64,000 bases of DNA from Membranipora membranacea (Eukaryota > Bryozoa > Gymnolaemata > Cheilostomatida > Membraniporidae), in contig OU612071.1 of the NCBI GenBank assembly GCA_914767715.1, positions 21,697,681-21,761,680 of the forward strand. The letters run 5' to 3'. Below are positions 12,382-22,989 of the stretch, one piece after another (positions within the stretch are counted from its first letter, which is position 1; the number at the start of each line of letters is the position of its first letter). The notes beneath the pieces are model-generated. The model had not been told where the DNA came from, ran no database searches, and was given only the letters and a program-made list of their open reading frames with translations. The translations under genes were made by a program, and so were the position numbers.

Positions 12382-13134
12382 ATCTGTGAGCAGTGCTCTT
12401 ACCAAGGAGAGCGAGAAAGGAACCAAGCAATAGATATCCTGACTGATGCACGTCACGGCACACGGAAAAACTATAGACAAACGGATATTATATGTATCGG
12501 AAATAACACAAGAAAGGTTGTCGCTTTCAAGACTATAAGATCTGAGAATGACCGTGTAGCCCAAAAACACGAGAAACTAGGAACAGTTAGCATTATAGGC
12601 AAGCACTGCCATGACAATAACGGTAGCATCAGCAAGTGTGTAAGAGAGGAACACCCAGAGAAACAGCTAGAAAAATCCTTACAGAACTTCTCTAAGAGGC
12701 CAAAAGGAGACCATGGATGGAGATGGCACAATGAGCTTGATGACAAGCCTCATGCTATCAGAGTACATGCAAAATACTGTCTGAAGAGTTCTATTGGAAG
12801 TGCAGAAAATTTCCGTAGAGCTTTTGTCAACTGTATCAAACACTACCAGGGTGATCACACCAACTGCCTCAGCATCTCTTGCTGCAAAGCTGACATAGCA
12901 GCAGGATGGTTTTATAATCCCACAAAGAGGCCGGTATTAAGTGAGAGGTCTGTCCAACTACTGACAGACGCTCTAGAAAAGTCCCACATGTACAAGAACG
13001 CCCACCTGTATGTTGAGGACATGTCTACAGCACATGTAGAAAGCTTCAATACCACACTCAATGTCGTACATGACAAAGGATGTGTTGGGCATGAAACGTA
13101 CAAGGCCAAAACTGCAATGGCTGCTGGGTTTTGA
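12382..13134 (+). pseudogene. DDE-type transposase of an invertebrate family, start lacking
   Basis: 250 codons are open with hardly any methionine, so the frame is missed by ATG-based ORF calls. Motifs in order are ILTDARHGTRKNY, then VAQKHEKLG, CHDNNGSIS, KPHAIRVHAKYCLKSS, FVNCIKHYQGDH, and MSTAHVESFNTTLN near the end. This is the layout of a transposase-like family common in cnidarian, sponge and mollusc genomes, with a D-x-R-H start, a D-x-N central motif and a VESFNN-type acidic motif as the likely catalytic triad. The frame ends in TGA followed by AACGAG; relatives have W-N-E here, so the stop is probably a TGG to TGA change. No upstream start exon was found. A second, worse copy lies at 40124-40756 on the other strand. 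Confidence 0.65.
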
Positions 13135-14639
13135 AACGAGGGCAAAGAAAAAGTAAGCAATAGTGTATAGGACCATTTTGTAGGTAAGTAATTTTTATTT
13201 CTGAAATTTTACAACTTGATAATTTTAGTTGATAACTGTTTTTTATGAATTGCTGAGAGATCTGAAATGACTTGACTTGTTTAATCTTTCACTTCTATAT
13301 TTAATTCATCTGGTCCCAATCCTATATCTTATGAGAACATATTTTATTATTATATGCTGGTATAAAACTACATTTTATCAACAGGACTGTAGCGATATAA
13401 TTTCTCCTTTAGGTAAAACGTTATTATCTTCAATTTGAAAGTCCTTCTCTATTGACCTGTATTGACCTGTGTTATGGCTTTGATGAGATTAGCTTCTCTA
13501 TGTGCTGTTCTTTAGAAATATGACTCTCTGATTCACTTTCATTTCCTGGAGATTATTTTTAGTATCGGTGTATCAGGATTATTACATACCATTACAATAG
13601 GTGGAATTAATTGCCACTACCTACTACTCTATTTTATGTCTAAGTAGAACAGGAAATTAATCCTCATTACCTGTTTACACCAATACAAAAGCACATAAAC
13701 AATGCAATGGTATTCACTCTAACTCTTAGTTAGGATGTCTGCAAAGCTGCAAGGGCACAGGTGTCACCCTCAGTCTCAGTCACACTTGAAACATTCTAGC
13801 TCAATTCCTGCAAAATCCAAATGCAACGTGGACTGGGCTAAAAGAGGCATATCTAGGCTGGACATTACACTCATTGTTCAATAGTTTTGCTTGTCAGTAG
13901 CAATTACGATTAACCCCGTGTCGCCCCTCTCCCTACCCACTTTAACTAACTTCTTACTCCAGACGTCTAACTCTTCCTTTAAAATTGATCTCAAAATCTT
14001 AATCAATCACAGCATCTTGAAGGTTGCCGATGAAAAGCAGCAGGCTGTGACGATGACCAGTAAATTCGACAGATTGGAATTTTGTTTCCCCGGAGGATGA
14101 TGCGCAGCAAAACAATTGGATAGCTAATGCAGCTCTCACAAGGCCATCAAACAGATTAATTTGATGATGACTGTTTTAACAACTAGGACTCTGAACATTG
14201 AAATTTGTGAGATTTGGCTTTTTTTATTTTTATTCATATGATATGATCTCATTTTTCATCAAGATCGGTGAAACAAAAATCTTGAAATTAGGTTAGTATC
14301 CAGCTAACTAATACTCAGCTCAGCAAAAAAAAATGCAGACAATGAGCTATAATAACCTCATCAAAATCCTCACTGGAAGTCAATCTTTGAAAAAAAACCT
14401 GCAATATTAGCGATGTGATCAAGATCAAAATCAGAGACAAACACCACAGGCAACTGCAACAGTGTAAGTGTGAAACTGGGGAAACGATGACTGTGATCTA
14501 AAAATAATCATCACGGTAATGTTAAGGTTGGATATCTGCTATAAGGATTTACAAGCTGCTCAAAGTGACGATATAAGGCTAATGGGATTAATGAATTATG
14601 TCTGAGACCAAATTCCTGACAGAGAAAAAGCATCATAGC
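13135..14639. other. No gene recognised
   Basis: This is AT-rich sequence with only short unsupported frames and no clear repeat, apart from general similarity to unclassified interspersed DNA. Confidence 0.5.
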
Positions 14640-14895
14640 TTGGTTTGAGAAAAAAAAGAGGGTTCTTCAATATAAAGAAGCTGGTAGAGGTGCCCAGATG
14701 TCAGACGAACGGAAAAGCTTCTCTTTCACAGCAGACACATTTGGGTGTAAAAAAGATTGAACTTTAACAAACCAGTTTGATGAAGAGATAAAAAAAACTA
14801 TAGGTTGTGAGGCGGCGTGCACAAAAGGTTACAGCGCGAAGCACATCCTTGTTTTATCTTTGTGCAAGCCAGTCAAGAAAGAACTTAAAGGTTAT
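14640..14895. repeat. Dispersed repeat family R, copy 2
   Basis: Same ordered matches as 1855-2130: TTCAATATAAAGAAGCTGGT, GGGTGTAAAAAAG, AACCAGTTTGATGAAGAG, a poly-A run and TTTGTGCAAGCC. It is non-coding and diverged. Confidence 0.5.
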
Positions 14896-15344
14896 CGTTT
14901 TCTTGTCCATTGTTTTCTCTCTTAGAACTGCTTTTGAAAACCAACAATATAGAGTTATCCTCCACTATCAAACGAGGGGATAACCCTTACTAAAGTTACA
15001 AAAGTTGATTTTTACTTAGGAGTAAAGATGAAAACCTACTACTGCTGCCACCTGGGTAAGAATGCGCCAATTTAATTCTCAAAGATAACAAAATAAGGCG
15101 CAGTTTTAACATTTTCCCCTAACTTGGGAGTGGGTGGAGTATTTGCAAAACTGAGTGTCCAAAATAGGGACAGAAATATATGGCAGATAAAAACTTTGTT
15201 TCTAGTCTGCAAATTATTTGTCCATATGTGGCAATGCTGGTAGAAAAAGTCTGAGGCTACACTATATCACACTTTTTTAAGGGCAGAAATGTTAATTTAA
15301 AAACTTAAAGATCAATGCTGTGATGACAAAGTCCAAAATCCGTT

Positions 15345-15438
15345 CCAGTTTGCCTGCATTCTCAGTTTCACCGCCCCCACCTCTAGCAACTGCAGATTTT
15401 CAGTTGAGAGGGAGAAACTGAGAATGCAGGCAAACTGG
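15345..15438. repeat. Perfect 25-bp inverted repeat
   Basis: The arm at 15345-15369 (CCAGTTTGCCTGCATTCTCA, continuing five bases) is the exact reverse complement of 15414-15438, with a 44-base C-rich loop between. It is directly followed by the conserved hairpin at 15475-15506. It may be the end of a DNA element. Confidence 0.85.
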
Positions 15439-15449
15439 ATCAAACTTGG

Positions 15450-17084
15450 TCCAAGCCATAGGCCTACCAGTTTGACCAGAGAACATTAATATCTATGGTC
15501 TCTGGTCTTACTGCACATAACTCACCAGGACTCGAGGTAACTGAGCAGTGAAGGATAACTCTGTACAGTATAAAGTCAACACACCTGCTTTGGCCGTCTC
15601 ATGTTCATCAATCATAGATAGGATAGATCCTCATTGGATTACTTCCTATAATACAATATAATCACCCTAGTTGTTGTTTTTACACCACAGCACAACATGA
15701 TATTTAGGTGTAAAGACTACAACTCATAATTATCAAGATTGATCATTATATTCTTCTCACCTCTTACAATACAGAGGAAAAAACAGTCTAGTCAGGAAGC
15801 AGTAAGTTGTTCCCTATTACTGATACGACTCGAAATTCAGGCATTAATAATAACTAAGAATTGTAGCTGTGATCCCAGACTGCAAATCGAGTCATTTTCA
15901 AATCCGCTGATGTCTTTACTGAATATATCAGGTGGACTCTAATACAATCACCCTCTTAGTGGTTTTTACAATACAGCACAACATGATAGCTAGGTGTAAA
16001 AACTGCAACTCATGAGCTCAATATCCAGATCGATAATTAGATTCTTCTCACCTCCTACTAAAGTCTAAGACAGACGAACAGGAGAGTCAGGAAGCAAAAG
16101 TGATGTGGTTTGATCAACACGATACAGTATTATAGAGTGGGCGACAAACTTGTTCCATTTAAGGTAAATAGGTCACTGAGGAAAACTGCAATATTAGACA
16201 TAACATTTGAGTCAGGAGCAGCAGGGTGTTGGGGTATGAGCTTGAGGTTCAAAGTAACATTCCTATCACCTCGGAGCTACTTACTGTTTACTAGCCGTAG
16301 GCAATGCACGGTCTATATCTGATCATGATAATCAGTCTCCATAGGATGGTGTAGAGTTTCTTTCACCAAGGAGGAATACAAGTCTAACTGGGGGATTGTG
16401 CATGTGCCTCCACCTGCAAAAGAAAGTAGTAGTTATGAATGAAGCTGAAGCATTCTGCTATTATAATTATTCACAGCCAGTATGAGGTCACTAGTTATGA
16501 CAACACTCCTGCAGGAAATAAGTGTAATTGATCTTTAGAGGTTGTCTTCTAATTTCACATGTGGGAATAACTTCACAAGTGATATGAGTGAAATCGAAGA
16601 TTTTAGATGATTTGGTCCAACTGCTGTAGGCCTCAAGTCAAAGCATCTGGCTGCAGGCCTTTACCATAACATGGTGCCAGGTGAGGGGCTTATAGTGCTT
16701 GAGCACCTCTTGGCACTCCCTACATGTGAATTTACAGTAACAGTGCAGAATATATCCTTCAAATCAAGACCAACACTTCAAGTAATGAACAGTCAGACTA
16801 ACACGGCTTTATTTGGGGTTTGAAAGATCCAAGTTGAATATGTCTTCTGATTAGCAGACTGATGATAGATTTTAATATACTCACCTAGAGACATCAGATT
16901 GTTCCTCAGATCATCTCCTACTGGTCTTAATATACCGAGTATCGACATCTCTAACCTAACCGCTGCATCCAATCTGTCTGTCACAAACGCAACACAAGCA
17001 ACGTTAGGAGCACCCCTAGACTTAATAATACACCTAGAGAGGACACTTTATGGAGCAGTAGCATTGAGGCACTGAGGCATTTTA
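15450..17084 (-). repeat. Duplicated block A, copy 1 (decayed paralogue)
   Basis: This block and 17800-19300 align collinearly. Both start with a hairpin (ACCAGAGAACAT stem), then TCTTACTG..CATAACTCAC, GTCTCAT(G/A)TTCATCA, a GATGTGG(T/G)TT.ATCAAC piece, AACTGCAATATT.GACAT, (A/T)C(C/G)CCTC.GAGCTACTTACTG, and finally an exon with conserved donor (16885-17036). The shared splice donor argues that the ancestor was a minus-strand gene. Internal stops are frequent, so the block is non-functional. Confidence 0.7.
16885..17036 (-). pseudogene. Exon relic of the A-block gene family, copy 1
   Basis: On the minus strand the frame reads APNVACVAFVTDRLDAAVR then LEMSILG and RPVGDDL, and ends at CTCTAG|GTGAGT. 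The paralogous exon at 19051-19310 has TDMMGAEVKLEMSQ and CPVGDEPL at the same places and the same donor, so the frame has been under protein selection. Its 5' end is cut by the foldback element at 17085-17436. The function is unknown; see the second copy for a possible domain. Confidence 0.5.
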
Positions 17085-17436
17085 TTGTGGGCGATGTTAC
17101 AACATTGGGAGGCGTAGAAGCAATGATGCTATCATTGATTTACTGTCCAAAATCGAGGTTTTCTGACGATAACTCAATCGTTTTTGATCGGAGTTTGAGT
17201 TTGAAAATTACAATAGATTTAGCAGCTTCTCTAGAACAGTTTGATACTAATTTTGAGCAAAAAAAAGAACAAGAAATAGCATCAAGTTGACAACAAGATG
17301 CTGCTGATTGTATAGCAATTTTCAAAGCCAAAATCCGATCAGAATTGATCGATTTATGAACAAAAAACCTGGATTATGGACAGTAATTCAATGATAGCAT
17401 CATTGCTTGAACACCTTTATTGACGTCGCCCCACAA
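17085..17436. mobile_element. Foldback MITE
   Basis: The left end TTGTGGGCGATGTTA and the reverse complement of the right end TTGTGGGGCGACGTCA begin arms of about 150 bases that share AAGCAATGATGCTATCATTG, TTACTGTCCA and TTTTGATCGGA..TTTG. There is no coding potential. It interrupts the paralogous block A between copy 1 and copy 2. Confidence 0.75.
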
Positions 17437-17799
17437 TTAAGAGCCTCGCTTCAGCTGTATATGGTGTCCTGTCTAGGTTTATTATTAAGGCTATGGAATC
17501 CCCATGTCTTGTCAGTTTGTTCCCCTGTGTTGGAATTTCAAAAAATGTAGAAGTGCCTTAATATGGAAGCATTGAGTTTGGTAGTTGTTTATGGTACAGT
17601 TTTTTCGAGTTGATATGATCACAATGGGGATAATGCAATCGACAAAAACGTCGCCAATAAGGCACTCCCCCCAAGTGGCGGCGGTAGTTTACAGCAACAG
17701 TGTACATTGGTAGCCATGTCACACTTGTTGTTGCTATGATGACCTCAGCGATATAACAACTTTTGTGTTAAATGGATTACATATAAACTGCCTACAATG

Positions 17800-19310
17800 G
17801 CAGCCGTACCAGTCTTACCAGAGAACATATACAATCTATGTTCTCTGGTCTTACTGTTCATAACTCACAAGGACTCGATGTTACTGAGCCGTGACGGGTC
17901 ACTCTGTAAACTATCAGGTCAAGAAAGTCGCAGCGGGCGTCTCATATTCATCACACATAGATGAGGCAGGCCACATGATTACTCGCTGTAAAAAAAACCA
18001 TAATCATACATTGGCTGGAAAATTATCTTGATTTGATCTAAAAGTTAAGATATCTGTGTTAACTGAGAAGTGTATCTTTGATCCTAAATCAGTTATTCTA
18101 CATTCCAGAGCACACATAGTGTCAGGTGCAGATAAGATCTACCTTCAAATTCACAAGTTTGTTTATCAAATATTTCAGATACACTCCAATATAAACACTG
18201 TCTCTGTATTTTCTACTATACTGCACAACAGGAGATCTATGCAAGAACTGACACTCTTGTGTCAAGTATGCGGGATGATCCTTAGATTCTCTCACCTCTC
18301 ACAATATTCTAACCAAGAGGACAGCACAAGGCAAGACGAGTGATGTGGGTTAATCAACTTAAATACAGTTCTATAGAGCGGCGCAACATTCCATATACAA
18401 GGGCATAGGTCAGTGTACAGGTACGTAGGTCAATATAGAGGTACATAGGTCAATGCAGCAAACTGCAATATTGGACATCATAACAGGCAAAGAAGTTTGT
18501 CATCATAAGATATTTCAGGCTCAGACTAGCGATTTCATCGCCTCAGAGCTACTTACTGCTTACTCACCATGTGACCAGTACACAGTTAGAGATCAGTCAT
18601 TAGAGGAGGATGAAGAATTGTGTTAATCGAGATTTCGAGTCTAAGTCATTGTACATTATCATTGTGCAACACATGTACCTCAACCTGCAAAACAAGAGAC
18701 GGCAAGGGATATGAATGAAGATGAAGCTTTCCATTATTATGATTCACATTTCATTGAAGTTACAAGTATTTATGAGACCACTCTAGTTAAAGTGACCTTT
18801 GGAAGTTGTCTTCTACTTTTTCATGTGGAGATAACTTAACAAATGAAGCAAGTGAAATCTGATAATTTGAATAATTTATAAGTTGTCAGTTGTTGAGATA
18901 TCAGCTGCTTGCAAAACTATTGGCAGTGTGGCACTCTCAACACAGACACTTACTGCAACAGACTAGGACATAAGAAGGACAAAACTGAGTATGATCGAGA
19001 TAAATATCAATAAAAATAGCACAGCTCTAGTGATACAATTAATCACTCACCAAGAGAAATATAACGGCTCATCTCCTACTGGACACATTACACTCATTTG
19101 GGACATCTCTAACTTTACCTCTGCGCCCATCATGTCTGTCAAAAGCAAAAAATTATTAAAATCACCATGTTTTCTAAGCTGTGAGGCCCAGTGTTGGAAC
19201 ATTGAAGTGGAAGTACCCTCATACAGCAGCATGGAGAGACCAACAGAGTCTCCACAAACTGAGACGGTGTAGTTAAACTCGCTAGCGTCCAACAAAGTGA
19301 TGTGAATGAA
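17800..19310 (-). repeat. Duplicated block A, copy 2 (decayed paralogue)
   Basis: It is collinear with 15450-17084 as described there. It opens with a perfect 13-base stem (17817-17829 with 17837-17849; ACCAGAGAACATA). This copy keeps the longer coding exon at 19051-19310. Many other stretches carry stops, so it is a relic. Confidence 0.7.
19051..19310 (-). pseudogene. Exon relic, extracellular cysteine-containing domain (MRH-like?)
   Basis: The minus-strand frame contains FNYTVSVCGDSVGLSMLLYE, later FLLLTDMMGAEVKLEMSQ, and MSVMCPVGDEPLYF before a CTCTTG|GTGAGT donor. A strand ending in V-C-G, a middle region, and a final strand ending in M-C-P is reminiscent of the mannose-6-phosphate-receptor-homology fold, where cysteines close beta-strands. 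This is inference only, as key sugar-binding residues cannot be identified. The paralogous exon is at 16885-17036. Upstream exons on the same strand are likely 19598-19659 and 20303-20395. Confidence 0.4.
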
Positions 19311-19597
19311 GATCGGTGTGCGTAGGAATAAACAACCAATACAGTACATAAATTTAGTATCTGCAGCATTGGAAAAATGTTCAATAGTGAAGGAAGCACA
19401 TACCTAAACAGACTATTTTGTCTGGATTTTATCTTCACATACAACAAGACAAACTAATTCAAGTCAACAAAAATATCATACTCACTACCAACCTATCAAG
19501 CAGTGGCCTAATAATGCTTGCGACTTTGGGAGAGAAATATTATGAAACTCATCAACTAAACGCCATTATTTGAACTCAATTAGAACACCAAGCTCAC

Positions 19598-19659
19598 CTT
19601 AGATGAAGTGAGACCTGGATACACTGGAGGGCAATCAGTAGCATCGAATAAGTTCTCAA
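19598..19659 (-). pseudogene. Small exon relic with VENLFDATDC
   Basis: A CTTCAG acceptor and an AAG|GTGAGC donor bracket 62 bases whose frame reads VENLFDATDCPPVYPGLTS. The equivalent place in block B copy 3 (about 23165-23250) begins VEHLEHVTDC but then has stops. The phase allows it to sit between 20303-20395 and 19051-19310 in one minus-strand gene. Confidence 0.45.
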
Positions 19660-20302
19660 CTGAAGACACCACACCTAACTTGGCTCTCCTAGTATACCTT
19701 CAAGTAGGCCTGTAGATATCTTAAAAATATCAAAATAGTTTGTCTAAGTCGAAAGATGAGGCAAACAGTCTTCACAACTGCAAAAATGTGGAATGAAGGC
19801 TATACAGCAATAAGTTTCATCTGCGTCAGATATTTTCATTCATTAAATTCAACAACATAGATCCAAGTAGGCCTAATACATGGCCTATATTCAAATCTAC
19901 GGTGATGACAGCAAACAAAGAAGTACAACAGTGTAGTTAGTACACAACCAGCCAGAGTTCTACCCAGCTGCCGATGTTAGATACAACTGGCCGGTTAGCT
20001 GTGGTCATCACATAGTGACAGCTACTAGCTGGCTATTTTACTCATCTCAGTGGGTGGCCCGATACTGAGCATAAGCTGCCTTATGATTATGGTCAGGTCA
20101 GTCTAATCAAAAAGACAAGATGTTAGTGCTTTTACCTTTACCTTTTACCTTTTCCTTTGCCCTACAAAATTACAGGTTGCTGGGAAATCAGTCCAAATTC
20201 AGCGCTTTGCATTCTTCCCTCCTAATAATTTTACAAGTGGGTCTAGAGCTGTTTTGTTGCCCATATTTCGGGTAAGAGAATAATTGCAAAAGTGTTCCTT
20301 AC

Positions 20303-20395
20303 CTGCTGTGCTACAGTGACTTGATTCACACATCCATCATGAACTGCAGAATGAAAAAATCCACCTGTACCTGGCTCTCCTGTCATGTTATTCTC
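20303..20395 (-). pseudogene. Exon relic NMTGEPGTGGFF, copy 1
   Basis: The minus-strand frame NMTGEPGTGGFFHSAVHDG ends at CAGCAG|GTAAGG. Two paralogous exons (21437-21545, 23810-23920) keep N-M-T-x-E-P-x-x-G-G-F-x-H-x-A-V-x-D-G and a donor at the same position. An N-M-T sequon would suit an extracellular protein. The domain is not recognised. Confidence 0.5.
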
Positions 20396-20689
20396 CCACT
20401 ATCGTGTAGGCCTAGAAAAAAATGGACATTACCATTTTATTAATACGCTGCTTGAATATCAATATTCACTCCTATACTATGATGCAATGAATGAAACACA
20501 AGGGCTATTTATGTAACATTCTGACACTGACAAAGCCTATTCATGAGATTTTAGCTCATCATTCATTGAAATCCAAACAAGCTATTCAATTTGATACTTG
20601 GCTATATTCTATGTCTGGTAAAGTTCACAAGAGCCAAGCAAAATTAGAGGAGGTATACACAGAGCAATGAACTCCCTCGTTCATTGCAC

Positions 20690-20815
20690 TGAGGGTGCTG
20701 GGGGCTCCAACAATCCACGTTGAAAGCTCCCCCAATGGCATTCAAACCCACAACTCCTGCGGCACCAATCGCCTTGCAGTGAATAGCAAGCGCCCTAACC
20801 CCGAGAGGGTGTTTT
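20690..20815 (-). mobile_element. tRNA-like SINE inserted in block B copy 1
   Basis: On the minus strand, GGTTAGGGCGCTTGCTATTC followed about 35 bases later by TGTGGGTTTGAATGCC resembles the A and B boxes of a polymerase III promoter. The two paralogous blocks lack the insert at this place, which supports it being a mobile element. No clean target duplication was seen. Confidence 0.5.
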
Positions 20816-20989
20816 TTAAGTTAGTACTCATCCAGGTGGGAAACAAAAGTCTCATGTTGTTGACAGCTTCCATTAACCACGCTGGTGATTTGTACAAACA
20901 GCAAAATATCCATAGTATCTAAAGTATATGGTTTAAGTATGCAGTAATGTATCTGGGACCTTTACTGCCTTATCTAATGTATACCCAGG

Positions 20990-21215
20990 CCCATAATCCT
21001 ACTATAGCTTACTACATAGGATATAGGTTCAGTCCCACAGATATTACAGGTGTGAAAAAAACATTGAACCTGAAAAAAACAGCATTAGTTTGATGCAGCT
21101 AAAAAATACCTAAGATCTAGGAGTAGGGTGGAGGGCGACCAGCTCAAAAGGTTCACGTTTGAAAGTCACATCCATGTGGTTCATCTATGCAAGCTCGTCA
21201 AGAAGGAAACTCAAG
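20990..21215. repeat. Dispersed repeat family R, copy 3
   Basis: It matches copies 1 and 2: ACAGGTGTGAAAAAAACA, AGTTTGATGCAGCTAAAAAA, a GGGTGGAGGGCGACCAGCTC piece close to the GGAGAGAGGCCGGCTC of copy 1, then CTATGCAAGCTCGTCAAGAA. No gene is present in it. Confidence 0.5.
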
Positions 21216-21436
21216 TATATTGCCTTCCAGCAGGGAGTTTTACCTAGCTGCTGATGTTAGATACCGCTGGTTGACAGTCATTACTATCCTACAGAGGTAC
21301 AGGTATCAGATAGCTTGGAAATTAGTTTATATTCAGTATTTCGCATTTCCGTCAAAAAAATTGAGAAGTGGGCCTTCTGGGGCAATTTTGTTTCCCATAT
21401 TTTGGGTAAGAGAATAATAACAATGGTTTTTCCTAC

Positions 21437-21545
21437 CAGCTTTCCAACACTGTGATGTTTCTTTGTGCATATCTGTTAAACACAAATCCATCATTAACTG
21501 CTGGATGAGGAAATCCACCTGTGTCTGGCTCTTCTGTCATGTTCT
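21437..21545 (-). pseudogene. Exon relic NMTEEPDTGGF, copy 2
   Basis: The minus-strand frame NMTEEPDTGGFPHPAVNDG continues into FVFNRYAQRNITVLES and ends at a G|GTAGGA donor. It has no internal stop and is the best conserved of the three copies of this exon. Confidence 0.5.
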
Positions 21546-21807
21546 TCTCTGTGGGCTTACATACTGTGTGTAGAAGAAAGTAGATATTTATAATGCTATT
21601 TTAACACCACTATTCATTCCAATACTAGAATGTTATGAACAGAAGACAAGATTTTGTAACATTCTGACACTAACAAAGCCCATTCATGACATGTTATTCC
21701 AAAATTCAAAATCCAAACAAGCTATTCTCAGCGATAATTTGTTTAGAAAATCAAACAGCTGACCCATCACCACTAACAAGAATATTTTAAGTTAGTACTT
21801 TCCAGGT

Positions 21808-21903
21808 TAAACGATTTTCCGCTTTACGAAATAGCGGAAAACAATTTTCCGCGTTTTCGAAATAGCGGAAAACGATTTCCCGCTATGAAGCAGATTTTCC
21901 GCC
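21808..21903. repeat. Array of short hairpins with GCGGAAAA/TTTTCCGC stems
   Basis: Three successive units of about 33 bases each contain TTTTCCGC, a short CGAAATA-containing spacer and GCGGAAAAC. Each unit folds on itself and units also pair with each other. The paralogous block B copy 1 lacks the array, giving an empty site. Confidence 0.8.
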
Positions 21904-22109
21904 AGAACCGGAAACAAATTACTCATGTTGTTGACTGTTCACATAAAAAATAAACTGGTGATTTGTACAGGCAATAAAAAAAGCTATATCATGGCTGTGG
22001 TATTCATTTAAATATGAGCCCTGTTGTACCCTATCTAATGTATGTATACCCTAAAGCCATAACCACAGGTAGCTGACTACATACTACATAAATATGAGGA
22101 CACAGTGTC

Positions 22110-22615
22110 ACGATTGGACAGCAGCTGTGTGTTTATAACATGATACTTGATAGTTGATACTCGTTCAACTGCAATCAAGACAGATAAACTTTCTGTTCGT
22201 AACCAATACTATGTTACTAAAATGTTTAATTATTCCTCCCATCAAGATATCAAATTTGCAGAATAAGCACACAAGACTATGCCACTGAGCTATTTTAATC
22301 TGCCGCAAGTCTGATTATCTCCTGTCCATTGTCACCAAATTAAACTTGAATCCGACAACAGTAAAACAGAAACATCTAATTTGCTACAAAGGCAGCGTAC
22401 CTGACTTGTTATACTTCAAAATTGTAGAATTTTCTTAATATAGCAGTGACCCATATATAGTCCAGTGGCGACCTCTGAAGAATGTGGATGGCAATGCAAC
22501 TAAATTTATGTAGTTGGCCGGATAGAGTTTGATGGTTGTTTCTGGTACAGTTTTGTGAGCTGATCACAATGGGGATAACGCCATCAATAGAAACGCTACC
22601 AATAAAGAGAAAGCA
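22110..22615 (-). repeat. Duplicated block C, copy 1
   Basis: It shares GCAGCTGTGTGTTTAT, CAACTGCAATCAAG.CAGAT, AA(G/A)CACACAAGACT.TGCC and CAGAAACATC with 25430-25581 plus 26323-26560 (split by the hAT-like element). The C-like part at 27980-28160 is shorter. A minus-strand FGDNGQEIIRL frame at about 22320 matches FGSNVQEIIRL at about 28030. The tail (22450-22615) recurs at 37495-37620 and near 17575-17670. Confidence 0.6.
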
Positions 22616-22989
22616 ATCAAATATGATATGGTTTCATACCTTGCACAATTTCATTTAATTAGACACACCATAACCGTCACATACACAACCCTATGCTCTT
22701 TAAATTGATAGCATACTGAAATCAACCTACAATCCACTAATTCTGACATGCTCTTTCAGATTGTGCAAGCTTAGAAACCATGCCATCATTTTCCCCTTTG
22801 CTGGCAGCGGTTTTGGAAATGAGAAATTTATTGTGCAACATCATGAAGGCCTTAGGTAAATGATCACCACTCTGATCAGCTTGTGAAACTCTACCAGTGA
22901 AAAGTTGCCACCCGACTAACCTTCGACCAACACCGAATAAAGCAATGTAAATCTAGTTCGATAAGCATAGACAGTCTAGGGTGAATATA

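Larger units (their letters stand above)
19440..20960 (-). repeat. Duplicated block B, copy 1
   Basis: It shares ordered segments with 21230-22110 and 22990-24350: TACCTTCAAGTAGGCCT, GGGTGGCC.GAT.CTGAGCAT, TGGCTCTCCTGTCATGTT, ACATTCTGA..CTGACAAAG, AATCCAAACAAGCTATT and TCTCATGTTGTTGA. It contains two minus-strand exon relics (19598-19659, 20303-20395). A SINE-like insert at about 20690-20800 is absent from the other two copies. Confidence 0.7.
21230..22110 (-). repeat. Duplicated block B, copy 2 (shorter)
   Basis: It aligns with the second half of 19440-20960 and contains the exon relic 21437-21545. A hairpin array (21808-21903) is inserted between CCAGGT and GGAAACAA, which are adjacent in copy 1. 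Confidence 0.65.

Noticed and set aside
21808-21903. A CRISPR-like array
   Set aside because: Only three palindromic units with no unique spacers, inside a eukaryotic duplicated block.
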